The notes beneath the pieces are model-generated. The model saw only the letters and a list, made by a program, of their open reading frames with translations, searched no databases and was not told the DNA's origin. Below are positions 25,475-33,541 of a stretch of 37,636 bases of DNA, piece after piece (the stretch's first letter is position 1; each line of letters starts with the position of its first letter). The stretch comes from Polyangiaceae bacterium (GTDB taxonomy: Bacteria; Myxococcota_A; Polyangia; Polyangiales; Polyangiaceae), in NCBI GenBank assembly GCA_029261965.1, contig JAJDAH010000248.1:1-37636 (forward strand). The letters run 5' to 3'. Both the position numbers and the translations under genes were made by a program.

Positions 25475-25522
25475 CGGCACAGGAGCCTACCCGAGTGCGC
25501 GGCTTGGCGCCGCAAAACGCCC

Positions 25523-27466
25523 CTAAAACACGACTTCGGCGGGCGGGATCACCAGGAAGATAGTCTTGACGCCGTCCGCGCCGCCGAGGGCCTGACCGGT
25601 CGGAGTCTCGACCCGGAGAAGCGCGCGAACCACGACGATCGACGTCGTTCGAAGTGTCGTGTTTTCGGCGACGACCTCGAACTCGACCGTCGTGTCCCCG
25701 CGGACCCCGAAGAACGTGTGCACGTCCAGTCCGGCGTAGGGACGCGGCGGAGGTGAATCGACCGTGACGACGTCCTTCACGAGCGTCGAGGCGTCGAAGG
25801 GCATCATGGTGGATTGGTCGACGAAGTTCTCGTAGGGCGGGTCCGGGATGGAGTCGCCGTTGCAGTCTATGTTGCCGGCGCAGGAGAAGTTCTCGGTGAG
25901 CGTGGTCACGTTGTTCACACCGAGCCCAGCGAGCAGTCCGATGAGTCGAGCCACCTCGGTCGACACGTTGCCGGAACCGGTCTCGTCCGCGACGAGCGGT
26001 GTTTCCCCGGCGCCAAAAGCAGGCTCGAAGAAGAAGCTGTTCGTATCCTCGGCGAGCTTGATGAGATCGTTTCGGGCCTGTCCCGGCGTGCCGGTGTTGA
26101 CTGGAACGCCGACCACCTTCGCGCTGATCGAGTTGAGCTTGTCCAAGACCGCGGCGTAGGTCTTGGTGCCGTTCACATTGCCCCCTGGAGGCGGCCGGTA
26201 GTCGAACGCCGACGTCGGGCCATTGTGGAAGCCGGCGTCCGTGATGATGACCATGACCGGAAGCTTTCCGGGCCTGAAGCAAGCGCGGCCGATGTAGCTC
26301 GGGTCGTCGCAGTTTTGACGCCACTCTGCGGCGTCGAAGTTGCCGCTGCCTGGTGGATCTCCCGGCGGCCACGGCTCCCCGCCTCCAACCGCGCGGTAGT
26401 CCTCGTTCGTCGACGCGAGCCACAGCGCTTGAGTCGCGGCTTCGGGGGCGTCTCCGCCGCCATTTGCCGTGAGGCTGTTGAGAATGTCGCGCACGTTCTG
26501 GGGCGCACTCAGCGTTCCCGCGTTGTCGATCGGGGGCGAAACGTTGCCGTAGGTGAGCGTGCCGGTCCCGGCGAGATCGAACCGGAACCCGAGGATGCCG
26601 TCGCCGGGCGCTCCCCAGGGCGACCAGGGCACATCCTTGAAGTCCGAGATCCCGATCCATGCTCCCGGAACCGGGGGGATCGGGGGATTGGCCGTGGGAT
26701 TGCCGTTCAGGACCGAGGGGATGATCGTCGTATCGAGCGACGCACGAATGTTGTCGATAGCCGGCTGCATCGACGTCGTCGTGTCGATCATGAAGTAGAT
26801 GTCGGCGTCCCGAACTCCGGTCGAGAAGGTGAAGCGCTTTCGCTTCTCGCCATCGTTGAACGGCACCTCGAAGAACAGCTCGGCGTCCGGCGGCGTGATG
26901 TCGTCACAAGGGTCGTCGCCCGCCGCCACTTCGATGATGTCGATGGCACCGCCGGGATCTTCGTCGCAGTCGACTTCGATACGGCAGTCTTTGACACACC
27001 CCGTTTTCTCGAGTGCGTCGAGCACGCCGTCGCCATCCGAATCGGCGTCTTCGAAGTCGAACTGACCGTCGTCGTCGGTGTCAACGGGTGCGGCACAGGT
27101 GTTGGGGTCGTTGTGCCCGCGCTCGACCTGGTCGCTGATGCCGTCACCGTCCGTATCGTCGTCGTCACGATCGGGCGTGCCGTCTCCGTCGAGATCGTCT
27201 TTTCTGGCGTCGTCGAGGTCTGCCGTGCCGTCGTTTTCGATCTCGTCGGCGATCCCGTCGCCGTCTGAATCCGTCGGCTCGTTGCAGATCACCGGGCGAT
27301 TCGTCGTGACGTCGACCCCGATCGTGCCAGTACCGCCGGTGCCGCTCGCGTCCTCCTGAGGGCGGAACCCTCCCGGGGGCGCATCGGCGCTGGAGCAGTG
27401 AAGAATGAGAGCGGGCGCGACGCCCGCCATGACGAGCAACAGCGCGGTGGAACGAACCTTAGGCAT
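25523..27466 (-). CDS. surface lipoprotein with calcium-binding repeats and VWA domain
   Basis: This encodes 647 aa. A signal peptide ends at ALILHC with Cys24; His at the position before Cys makes the lipobox atypical. Residues about 64-155 are thrombospondin-type-3-like calcium repeats (DSDGDGIADEIEN, DLDGDGTPD, DTDGDGISDQ, DSDGDGVLD). A von Willebrand A domain of integrin-beta-like type follows from about 222: IYFMIDTTTSM gives the MIDAS as DxTxS (Asp228, Ser232). Later motifs are GGGDAPEA, and VMVIITDAGFH. The protein probably binds ligands through metal at the cell surface. It is divergent from the short-chain dehydrogenase. The start ATG at 27466 is chosen for the signal peptide; the frame runs further upstream. 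Confidence 0.9.
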   Translation of the reverse strand: MPKVRSTALLLVMAGVAPALILHCSSADAPPGGFRPQEDASGTGGTGTIGVDVTTNRPVICNEPTDSDGDGIADEIENDGTADLDDARKDDLDGDGTPDRDDDDTDGDGISDQVERGHNDPNTCAAPVDTDDDGQFDFEDADSDGDGVLDALEKTGCVKDCRIEVDCDEDPGGAIDIIEVAAGDDPCDDITPPDAELFFEVPFNDGEKRKRFTFSTGVRDADIYFMIDTTTSMQPAIDNIRASLDTTIIPSVLNGNPTANPPIPPVPGAWIGISDFKDVPWSPWGAPGDGILGFRFDLAGTGTLTYGNVSPPIDNAGTLSAPQNVRDILNSLTANGGGDAPEAATQALWLASTNEDYRAVGGGEPWPPGDPPGSGNFDAAEWRQNCDDPSYIGRACFRPGKLPVMVIITDAGFHNGPTSAFDYRPPPGGNVNGTKTYAAVLDKLNSISAKVVGVPVNTGTPGQARNDLIKLAEDTNSFFFEPAFGAGETPLVADETGSGNVSTEVARLIGLLAGLGVNNVTTLTENFSCAGNIDCNGDSIPDPPYENFVDQSTMMPFDASTLVKDVVTVDSPPPRPYAGLDVHTFFGVRGDTTVEFEVVAENTTLRTTSIVVVRALLRVETPTGQALGGADGVKTIFLVIPPAEVVF

Positions 27467-27944
27467 CACGACCCCGGTAAGCGAGTTTAACCAAACCGTT
27501 AGCGAGTTTAGCTCACCGACTCGACCCGGGAAAGCACGCCCCGGTCCACGGGCCGAACTACCGGGAAGGGCGTGCGTTCGGGCGTGCCGCGTGGAGGCGT
27601 CTTTGGGCGGCGCTACCGGAGCCGCGCTCGAGCAAGCGTCGAGCATCCGCACCAGTGCTTCGAACCTCCACTCGGAGTTCACTTCGTGGGCCACACGCGG
27701 TTCGGAGGGCGATCCCAAAACCGTGCCACCGACACGAATGTCCGTTCGGGTATCACGTCGCCGCCGACGTCCGCTCGGCAGAGGTTGCTCGCGCACCGCG
27801 CCCGTGAAAGCGGCCGCCCGGACATCGATGGGAGCCGCGCCGCGCCGTCAGCCGCGACTTGTCGCTCGATGGTGGCGGGGCTACTGGTCTCAGGACGACG
27901 CTCTCGTTTGGTTGGCCGTGCATGGCGGCCGACGCCTCCCGAAG
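27467..27944. other. divergent intergenic region between VWA lipoprotein and dehydrogenase
   Basis: This 478-bp gap separates two divergent genes. Apart from the direct repeat described separately, I see no convincing gene. Frames through it are extensions of the flanking genes rich in Arg, Ala and Pro. It should contain promoters in both directions, but none can be identified by eye. Confidence 0.5.
27478..27510 (-). repeat. tandem direct repeat upstream of the VWA lipoprotein gene
   Basis: On the minus strand TAAACTCGCT occurs twice with starts 21 bp apart, separated by AACGGTTTGGT. The near copy ends about 12-13 bp before the ATG at 27466. The spacing is two helical turns, as for a protein binding the same DNA face twice. 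The AT content stands out against its surroundings. It may be an operator or an activator site for the lipoprotein gene. Confidence 0.6.
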
Positions 27945-28730
27945 ATGCCCTCGCCCAACAGCAAGCCGCTCGAAGCGCGCGTCGCCGTGGTGACAGGCGC
28001 GTCGAGTGGCATCGGGGAAGCGACGGCCCTCGCCTTGGCCGAACGCGGCGCAAAGCTCGTCATCGCCGCCCGCCGAGGCGATCGCCTGGAACGCTTGCGT
28101 GATCGCCTCCAGGCGACCACCGAGGTGGATGCGGTCGTCGTCGACGTCGCGGACGCCGACTCGTGTCGATCATTCGTCGACCGCGTCCTCGAAAAACACT
28201 CGATGGTGCATGTGCTCGTGAACAACGCAGGGCTGGCGCGCGGTTTCGCGAACGTCGTGGATAGCGACGAAGCCGACTGGCGCGAAATGCTGGAAGCCAA
28301 CGTCATGGGGCTCATGCGCATGACGCGGCTGTTTCTTCCGGTCATGATCGCGAGCGGCCAGGGGGACATCGTTCATGTGGGTTCAGTCGCCGGGCTGGAT
28401 CCCTACGAAAAAGGCGCAGCGTACTGCGCGAGCAAGGCGGCGGTAGAAGCGTTCGCCAAGTCGCTCAGGCTGGAGCTCTTGGGCACGGGGATCCGGGAGC
28501 TGGTCATCGAGCCGGGCATGGTGGAAACCGAGTTCAGCGATGTGCGCTTCCACGGCGATGCGGACCGGGCAAAGCAGGTCTATCGCGGCTTGAAACCGCT
28601 CAGTGCGGCCGACGTCGCCGAGTGCATCGCTTTCGCGGTGAGCCTGCCCGCTCACGTATCGATTCACACGATGCAGGTCATGCCGACGGCTCAGGCAGCG
28701 GCTACCCGTACCCACCGAGAGCCGGCTTGA
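27945..28730 (+). CDS. classical short-chain dehydrogenase/reductase (YdfG-like)
   Basis: This encodes 261 aa. All classical SDR motifs are visible: cofactor loop TGASSGIG (17-24), AARR after the second strand (favouring NADP), DVAD, NNAG (93-96), Asn119, catalytic Ser147, and YCASK (Tyr160, Lys164). EPGMVETEF follows. The C-terminal VSLPAHVSIHTMQVMPTAQ is typical of the YdfG/3-hydroxy-acid dehydrogenase branch, which oxidises serine, allo-threonine or 3-hydroxypropionate-type substrates with NADP; the true substrate is unknown. The ATG at 27945 gives the usual short lead into the Rossmann fold. The following kinase gene starts 5 bp after its stop, so they are likely cotranscribed. Confidence 0.92.
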   Translation: MPSPNSKPLEARVAVVTGASSGIGEATALALAERGAKLVIAARRGDRLERLRDRLQATTEVDAVVVDVADADSCRSFVDRVLEKHSMVHVLVNNAGLARGFANVVDSDEADWREMLEANVMGLMRMTRLFLPVMIASGQGDIVHVGSVAGLDPYEKGAAYCASKAAVEAFAKSLRLELLGTGIRELVIEPGMVETEFSDVRFHGDADRAKQVYRGLKPLSAADVAECIAFAVSLPAHVSIHTMQVMPTAQAAATRTHREPA

Positions 28731-28735
28731 GCGAG

Positions 28736-29944
28736 ATGGGAGTCGAGGGCGCGACCGAAGCAGCCGGATCGGTTCTCGAGGATCGCTACCGTCTCGACCA
28801 GCTCATCGGCACCGGCTCCGCGGGAGCGGTGTGGGAGGGGTTCGACATCGAGCTCGGCCGGCGGGTGGCATTGAAGATTCTCCATCGAGAGTTGGCTCAG
28901 CACGGCGAGATCCGGCAACGTTTCATCGCCGAGGCACAGGCGTCGCAACGCATTGCCCATCGAAACGTCGTCGAAGTACTCGGGGAGGGGGAAACCGCCG
29001 ACGGCGTGCCGTTCCAGGTAATGGAGCTGTGCGACGGCGAGACACTCGACATCATCGTGCAGCTCCGCGGTGCGCTCGGACCGCCGTTCGCTTGTGAGCT
29101 GCTGTCGCAGGTGCTCGATGCGCTCGAAGCGGCGCACGCTTTGGGAATCGTGCATCGCGATCTCAAGCCCGCCAACATCATGGTGGTGCACCCACACCCG
29201 AACCAGGCCGTGGCGAAAGTGCTCGACTTCGGGATCGCCAAGGGCGTGCATCCCGACGGCAGCGACCCGGATGAGTCGGGACGGATCCTCGGCACACCCG
29301 GCTACATGGCGCCCGAGCAAGCGGCGGGTGACGAAGTCGATGGTCGAGCAGACATCTACGCGTCGGCTGCGATTCTCTACGAGCTGCTCACTGGGCGGGC
29401 GCCATTCGTCGGCAAAATGCCGTCGCTGGTGCTGGCGGACGTTCTGACGCGCCCCCCGAAGCCGCTCCGGTATTACGATCGCTCGATTCCGAGCGCGCTC
29501 GAACGCGTGGTTCTTCGCGCGCTTTCCAAGGACGTGCAAGACCGACCTCAGAGCGCGCTCGAGCTCAAACGCCAGCTTCGGCCTTGGATGCCGGTGGAGT
29601 CGGCGAGACCGGCGGTCCCCTCCCAATTCGATCGTGGCAGCGAGCCGCCCTTGCCTCTCGTGGCACCGCAGGGCGAACGGTCGACCGAGAACGATGCGCC
29701 GGTGGCCCGGCTGGAACTCACCCACGACACGGTGCCACCTCCGTCGGTGGCCGACTTCGCTGCGACGGATCGCCCACCAGTCGACGACCGACCAACGCAC
29801 CTGGACGCGTTGGATGACGCTCACCTCACTGACCCGGCGCCACCGCCCAGCGCTCCCCTGTCGAGCCCCCCGAGTCGACGGCTCTTGCTGCTCGCCGATT
29901 CCGAGCCACCGCCACCGAGCTCGGACGGCAACGACGACGGATGA
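28736..29944 (+). CDS. soluble Ser/Thr protein kinase with disordered tail
   Basis: This encodes 402 aa. The kinase domain spans about 16-283: glycine loop IGTGSAGAVW, ATP-binding Lys47, HRDLKPAN (140-147), DFG (164-166), GTPGYMAPEQ (187-196), RADIYAS and the end motif DRPQSALEL. After this the chain is Pro/Glu/Asp/Ser-rich with no recognisable domain and no membrane span. It is therefore a cytoplasmic Pkn-type kinase, unlike the membrane kinase at 11074-12807. Start ATG 28736 is 5 bp after the dehydrogenase stop; a TTG at 28727 overlapping that stop is possible. The dehydrogenase could be a substrate, but this is guesswork. Confidence 0.94.
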   Translation: MGVEGATEAAGSVLEDRYRLDQLIGTGSAGAVWEGFDIELGRRVALKILHRELAQHGEIRQRFIAEAQASQRIAHRNVVEVLGEGETADGVPFQVMELCDGETLDIIVQLRGALGPPFACELLSQVLDALEAAHALGIVHRDLKPANIMVVHPHPNQAVAKVLDFGIAKGVHPDGSDPDESGRILGTPGYMAPEQAAGDEVDGRADIYASAAILYELLTGRAPFVGKMPSLVLADVLTRPPKPLRYYDRSIPSALERVVLRALSKDVQDRPQSALELKRQLRPWMPVESARPAVPSQFDRGSEPPLPLVAPQGERSTENDAPVARLELTHDTVPPPSVADFAATDRPPVDDRPTHLDALDDAHLTDPAPPPSAPLSSPPSRRLLLLADSEPPPPSSDGNDDG

Positions 29945-29952
29945 ACGGGAAG

Positions 29953-29968
29953 TCGCCGTCCCCGGCGA
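29953..29968. terminator. hairpin between convergent genes
   Basis: TCGCCG-TCCC-CGGCGA forms a perfect 6-bp stem with a 4-nt loop, 8 bp after the kinase stop and ahead of the convergent DNA-binding gene. No T run follows on either strand. It may slow or end transcription, but the evidence is only the stem. Confidence 0.35.
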
Positions 29969-30002
29969 TCCAGCGCCTTGAAGCGTCGCTTCCTTCGACC
30001 AA

Positions 30003-30437
30003 CTAGCGCTTTCGCGTGTCTCGCGGCTTGCTCGAGCCCGGGCCACGGCCCACGAAGTACTTCGTCGCGCGCTTTTGGCCCTTGGTAGAAAGGCGTCCCT
30101 CGGCGACGAGCTTTCGCATCGGCAATGCCAGCTCTTTTGTCGTCGTCGAAAGAGCGTTCGAGATTTGCTCGGCGCCACGGCCGGGGTTGGCCTGTACGAA
30201 GCCGGTGATCTCCGCCCGCAACGAGTCGATTTCCGAGGCGGTACGTTTGCTACCCGTGGGCTTGCCCTTGTTGCTGGGCGCGCGGCTCGCGCGTGCCGCC
30301 GGCGCCTCGCGACCGCCCAGAGCGTTGGTCACCGATTCGAGCGCCGCCTCCTTGATGAGCGCTTCGATGTCCGTGACGAATTCGTCGACGCGTTTCTCGA
30401 TCTTTTTCCGAATGTCGCTCATCGGCGATTCGTTCAT
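30003..30437 (-). CDS. small basic winged-helix DNA-binding protein
   Basis: This encodes 144 aa. The N-terminus (about 5-45: MSDIRKKIEKRVDEFVTDIEALIKEAALESV) is a likely coiled coil or oligomerising helix. A Lys/Arg/Pro linker (about 46-68) follows. Residues about 69-130 look like a winged helix: IDSLRAEITGFVQANPGRGAEQISNAL, STTTKELALPMRKLVAEGRLSTKGQKRATKYFV. The last residues are basic. I believe similar small proteins are annotated as DNA-binding in Myxococcota, where they may bridge or organise DNA. A GTG at 30443 and a second ATG at 30422 are alternative starts. It stands alone, 30 bp downstream of the sigma factor gene on the same strand. Confidence 0.78.
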   Translation of the reverse strand: MNESPMSDIRKKIEKRVDEFVTDIEALIKEAALESVTNALGGREAPAARASRAPSNKGKPTGSKRTASEIDSLRAEITGFVQANPGRGAEQISNALSTTTKELALPMRKLVAEGRLSTKGQKRATKYFVGRGPGSSKPRDTRKR

Positions 30438-30467
30438 CGGCACCAGAAGCGCGTCAAGCCAAGCCGT

Positions 30468-31424
30468 TCAGTCAGCTCGCGCGGCTGGCCAGATTGCCGT
30501 CAGCTTCGCAGGGTTGAGTACCGTTTGGATCTCGCAGACCCTTCCAGACTCGTCGAGCTCGATGCGTAGAACCGAGCGAGCCGCGTTCGGTTTCTGAACA
30601 TCGGGGTCCTCCGCAACGAGGGCGGGCACGCCGTTGATGATTCGCACCTGCATCTTGGCGTTGGGTGAGAACCGCTGCGCCAAGTTCGAATACATCTTGA
30701 ACACCTTCTCGCGACCGACCACTGGCTTTTTTGCCGCTGGCGTCACCCCCCCGCCGTCGCTTACCGCTCGCACGCCGGTGGCGAGCATGCCTTCGAGCCC
30801 GACGAAGTCACCGGCGGCAAAGAGGGCGAGCATGCTCGTCAGTGCTTTGGCGGTTTTTTCGACCAGCTCCGGTGTCGGAGGTCGCCGAGAGTCGTCGTAC
30901 GTCGCCATTTTTGCACGGGTCCGATGATGGGTGACTTTGACGTTCGCTTCGCTCATGTCGAGTGCCTGAGCCGTTTCTCGGACCGAATAGTCGACGACGT
31001 CGCGAAGAATCAGAACGGCGCGCTGAGCTGGGGTCAGATGTTCCATCGCGAGAAGAAACGCGAACGAAAGACTCTCCATCGTGTCGTAGCGAGAGGACGC
31101 ACAGTCTTCGATTTCGTTCTCTCTGAGCCAGTCGGTGTCGAGCTCGACCGGGGACGGCAGCCAGCTGCCACGATACCCGCGCCGCCGCCGCCTCCGTAGC
31201 AGGTCCCGCGAGAGATTCATCGCGACGCGCACGAGCCACGGCCGCATCGGCGCATCGGTTTTTGGCGGTGGTTTTTCGATCGCGCGGATGAACGTTTCCT
31301 GCACCAAGTCCTCGGCGTCGGCGGCGTTGCCCGTCATCCGGTAGCAGAGGCTCCAAAGATATCGGCCGTGCTCGGCGTACAAGAGGTCGGCGTTCACGGG
31401 TCGAGGAACGATACCCGAGCTCAT
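30468..31424 (-). CDS. ECF sigma factor of ECF41 type with fused C-terminal regulatory domain
   Basis: This encodes 318 aa. Sigma region 2 is at about 15-80 (AEDLVQETFIRAIE, WLVRVAMNLSRDLLRRRRRR). Region 4 is at about 118-175 (LTPAQRAVLILRDVVDYSVRETAQALDMSEANVKVTHHRTR). A C-terminal NTF2/SnoaL-like domain of about 130 residues follows. The ECF41 signature motifs, as I recall them, are present in modified form: WLPSP (88-92, consensus WLPEP) in the linker, DGGG (223-226), and NGVPA (264-268). In this family the C-terminal domain regulates sigma activity in place of a separate anti-sigma factor. Its ATG overlaps the stop of the FAD oxidoreductase gene (ATGA), matching the usual linkage of ECF41 to an oxidoreductase-type gene. 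Confidence 0.93.
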   Translation of the reverse strand: MSSGIVPRPVNADLLYAEHGRYLWSLCYRMTGNAADAEDLVQETFIRAIEKPPPKTDAPMRPWLVRVAMNLSRDLLRRRRRRGYRGSWLPSPVELDTDWLRENEIEDCASSRYDTMESLSFAFLLAMEHLTPAQRAVLILRDVVDYSVRETAQALDMSEANVKVTHHRTRAKMATYDDSRRPPTPELVEKTAKALTSMLALFAAGDFVGLEGMLATGVRAVSDGGGVTPAAKKPVVGREKVFKMYSNLAQRFSPNAKMQVRIINGVPALVAEDPDVQKPNAARSVLRIELDESGRVCEIQTVLNPAKLTAIWPAARAD

Positions 31425-32731
31425 GCCGCCGCCGAAATCGTCCGACGCTCCATCACCGCCAGGGCCGCGGCTTTGGCACTGGCGAGCGAAGCGTCGGACA
31501 GCACGCCCTCCGGGCCCACCCAGTCTCCGGCGACGAATACGCCCCTGAGCCTCGTCGAATCGTGTGACGGGCGGCCCGGGATGCCACCGGAGTCGGCGCA
31601 GTCGAGCGCGTTGGCGACGGTGATGTGGGGCAAGTACCGGCGTTCGCACACCTGCTCGCGCCAGCCCGGTTGCGCGAGATCGAGCAAACTTTCAAGCTCG
31701 GCTTCGTCGTCTGCCGGGGCCGAGCTCGTGTCCGGTGGGAGGTATTTGGCTACGTGGATCATCGCACCACCGGGCGGTGCCAGATCGGCCGACGCAGAGT
31801 GCACCGAGAGGTAGACGGGCTGGTCGATACCCAACACGAAGCGGTTCGCCGGGCGTGGGAGCGAGTCGAGCCCGAGGTCGAGGCACGCCGCGCGCACCGG
31901 TTTTTGGTGTTGCCACGCGTCCGGTACGACCGTCCCGGCGGTTTCGATCAGACGTTTTGCCGGCCCGACCGACGTAGTGATGAGCACGTTGTCCGCGCGA
32001 TAGCTTTGGCCGTTGTCGAGCTGCGCCCGCCAGTGACGCTCTTGCCGGGTGAGAGCGACGACTTTGGCGCGGGTTCGAATCGAGGCCCCGTCCTTTCTTG
32101 CGCGGTTGGCGAGCTGATCCACCAGGGTCTGCCAGCCGCCGTCCAGGTAGAGCACGCCGGCTTCGTTCGCCAGCTTGAGCTGCCGGAAGAAAGCTCCAGC
32201 ACTCTGTCGTGCGGGGGCGTTGGCGTACGACGTCAGCCGAGCGAGAGCTTCGATCAGCTGTTGGAGCTGGCGGTCGCGCACGTTCTCGTCGAGCCATTGG
32301 CCCACGGTCGTCTCGTGGTGCTCCTCCGGGTCGATCGACAAGAGTCGGCTCATCAGGCGCCCGAGCTCGATTTTCCCCCCGAAGCTCAACAAGCCGCTCG
32401 TCAGGGTGGACCAGGGTCCCAGGGGTAGCTTCGTGAGGGCGCCGTCGAAAAGGGCGAGCCCGCGCGCCGGGGGCAGCTTGCCCCGGACCTCGATGTCGAG
32501 CTCGCGATAGATGGCGCGACCAGCGCCGCTGCGATAAAGCGCGTGAGGCCCGAGATTGAGCGAGAAATCCCCGCGCACGTCAGTCCGCGCGCTTCCGCCG
32601 ATGGCGCCGGTGGCTTCGAGCGCGACCACGCGCACCCCGGACTTCGCCAACAGGGCGGTGGCGGTGAGGCCGGCGAGCCCCGCTCCCACCACGATGGCAT
32701 CGACCTTTTCCGATTGTGAGCTTGCATTCAT
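31421..32731 (-). CDS. FAD-dependent amine-oxidase/protoporphyrinogen-oxidase-like oxidoreductase
   Basis: This encodes 436 aa. The FAD-binding Rossmann motif is VDAIVVGAGLAGLTAT (10-25) with Glu39 for the ribose. GGSARTDVRGDFSLNLGPHALY (45-66) is the second flavin motif of the amine oxidase / phytoene desaturase family. Near the C-terminus GVFVAGDWVGPEGVLSDASLASAKAAA is the conserved FAD-end motif. The substrate is unknown; the family includes protoporphyrinogen oxidases and carotenoid desaturases. ATG 32731 follows GAGGTG at a suitable distance, a better ribosome site than most here. It is cotranslated with the ECF41 sigma factor downstream, so it probably belongs to that sigma factor's own regulon. 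Confidence 0.9.
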   Translation of the reverse strand: MNASSQSEKVDAIVVGAGLAGLTATALLAKSGVRVVALEATGAIGGSARTDVRGDFSLNLGPHALYRSGAGRAIYRELDIEVRGKLPPARGLALFDGALTKLPLGPWSTLTSGLLSFGGKIELGRLMSRLLSIDPEEHHETTVGQWLDENVRDRQLQQLIEALARLTSYANAPARQSAGAFFRQLKLANEAGVLYLDGGWQTLVDQLANRARKDGASIRTRAKVVALTRQERHWRAQLDNGQSYRADNVLITTSVGPAKRLIETAGTVVPDAWQHQKPVRAACLDLGLDSLPRPANRFVLGIDQPVYLSVHSASADLAPPGGAMIHVAKYLPPDTSSAPADDEAELESLLDLAQPGWREQVCERRYLPHITVANALDCADSGGIPGRPSHDSTRLRGVFVAGDWVGPEGVLSDASLASAKAAALAVMERRTISAAA

Positions 32732-32758
32732 CGTGACACCTCGTGTTTTCAACGGGTT

Positions 32759-32785
32759 CACGCGCTCGACGTGCGGGAGGTTACA
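32759..32785 (-). promoter_or_regulatory. candidate ECF41-type promoter for the oxidoreductase-sigma operon
   Basis: On the minus strand TGTAACC, a 16-bp spacer and CGTG lie 28 bp before the operon's ATG. The published ECF41 consensus, as I recall it, is TGTCACA-N16-CGTC. Five of seven and three of four bases agree and the spacing is right. It would place the transcript start about 20 bases before the start codon and make the operon autoregulated. This is by-eye matching only. Confidence 0.35.
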
Positions 32786-32824
32786 GTGGTTGCGGGCCCG
32801 GGCTCGTTGCACCACGATTCCGGC

Positions 32825-33499
32825 GTGAAGTGGCAAAACCTCGTTTTCGTGGGGGCGTTGGCCCTCGCCGTTGGCTGCGAGAAGAAGGCGCCGGAGCCCA
32901 AGCCGGAGGCTCCCAAGGAGCCGTCGGTCTACACCGGCCCCGAGCTCCCGGGAGCCCGCAAGAGCAACCCGCACGCGAGCAACCCGCACGCTGGTGACCC
33001 GCACGCCGGGATGAAGGGTCCCGCTGGCGGTGGCGCGCAGAAGCTCGGAATCGCGTGGACGGATCCAGCCTCGTGGAGGCGGGTCGATCCCAAAAGCTCG
33101 ATGCGCAAGGCGAGCTACGCCATCCCCAAGGCGAAGGGAGATCCCGAAGACGGCGAGCTGCACCTTTTTTACTTCGGGCCCAAGTTCGGTGGTGGGGTCG
33201 ACGCCAACGTCGACCGGTGGCTCGCTCAGTTCCCCGACACCCCCAGAGACCAGGCCAAGCGGTCGGATCGGGAGGTCGGCGGCCACAAACAGACCCTCGT
33301 CGAGATCGAGCGAGGGCTGTTCATGTCCGGGCCACCAATGGGAAAAAAAGTGCCCAAGAAGGACTTTGCGCTTCTCGGCGCCATCGTGTCTTCCCCCACC
33401 GGACACTACTTTTTCAAGATGACAGGCCCCATGGCGACGGTGAAAGCGGCGCGGAAAGATTTCATCGGCCTGCTCGACTCGATCAAACCCGTCAGCTGA
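32825..33499 (+). CDS. conserved lipoprotein with NPHA-type His repeats
   Basis: This encodes 224 aa. The lipoprotein signal VKWQNLVFVGALALAVGC gives Cys18. The mature chain begins with a Lys/Pro/Glu linker, then repeated NPHASNPHAGDPHAGM (about 48-63), a His-containing repeat that could bind metal. The folded part (about 73-224) carries a pattern I recognise from uncharacterised proteins of Planctomycetes and Myxococcota: WRRVDPKSSMRKASYAIPKAKGD, GELHLFYFGPKFGGGVDANVDRW, and TGHYFFKMTGP near the end. No known catalytic motif is visible. The GTG start is chosen because the signal begins there; an in-frame GTG at 32771 is less fitting. It is divergent from the oxidoreductase operon. Confidence 0.8.
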   Translation: MKWQNLVFVGALALAVGCEKKAPEPKPEAPKEPSVYTGPELPGARKSNPHASNPHAGDPHAGMKGPAGGGAQKLGIAWTDPASWRRVDPKSSMRKASYAIPKAKGDPEDGELHLFYFGPKFGGGVDANVDRWLAQFPDTPRDQAKRSDREVGGHKQTLVEIERGLFMSGPPMGKKVPKKDFALLGAIVSSPTGHYFFKMTGPMATVKAARKDFIGLLDSIKPVS

Positions 33500-33541
33500 A
33501 TGTGGCGAGCCCCGGGTGGGCCGGCGTAGACTCGTCGAATC

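Noticed and set aside
27511-27944. Long N-terminal extensions of the dehydrogenase and the VWA lipoprotein through their shared gap
   Set aside because: Both would cover the divergent promoter region, and both proteins have natural starts (Rossmann fold and signal peptide) at the inner positions.
28691-30178. A 495-codon minus-strand open frame opposite the soluble kinase
   Set aside because: The translation is Arg/His/Ala-rich without motifs, while the plus strand encodes a complete kinase.
32732-32740. TGTCACG just before the oxidoreductase start as an ECF41 -35 element
   Set aside because: It matches the consensus well but would place the -10 inside the coding sequence, and no CGTC lies at the required distance. 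It overlaps the ribosome binding region.
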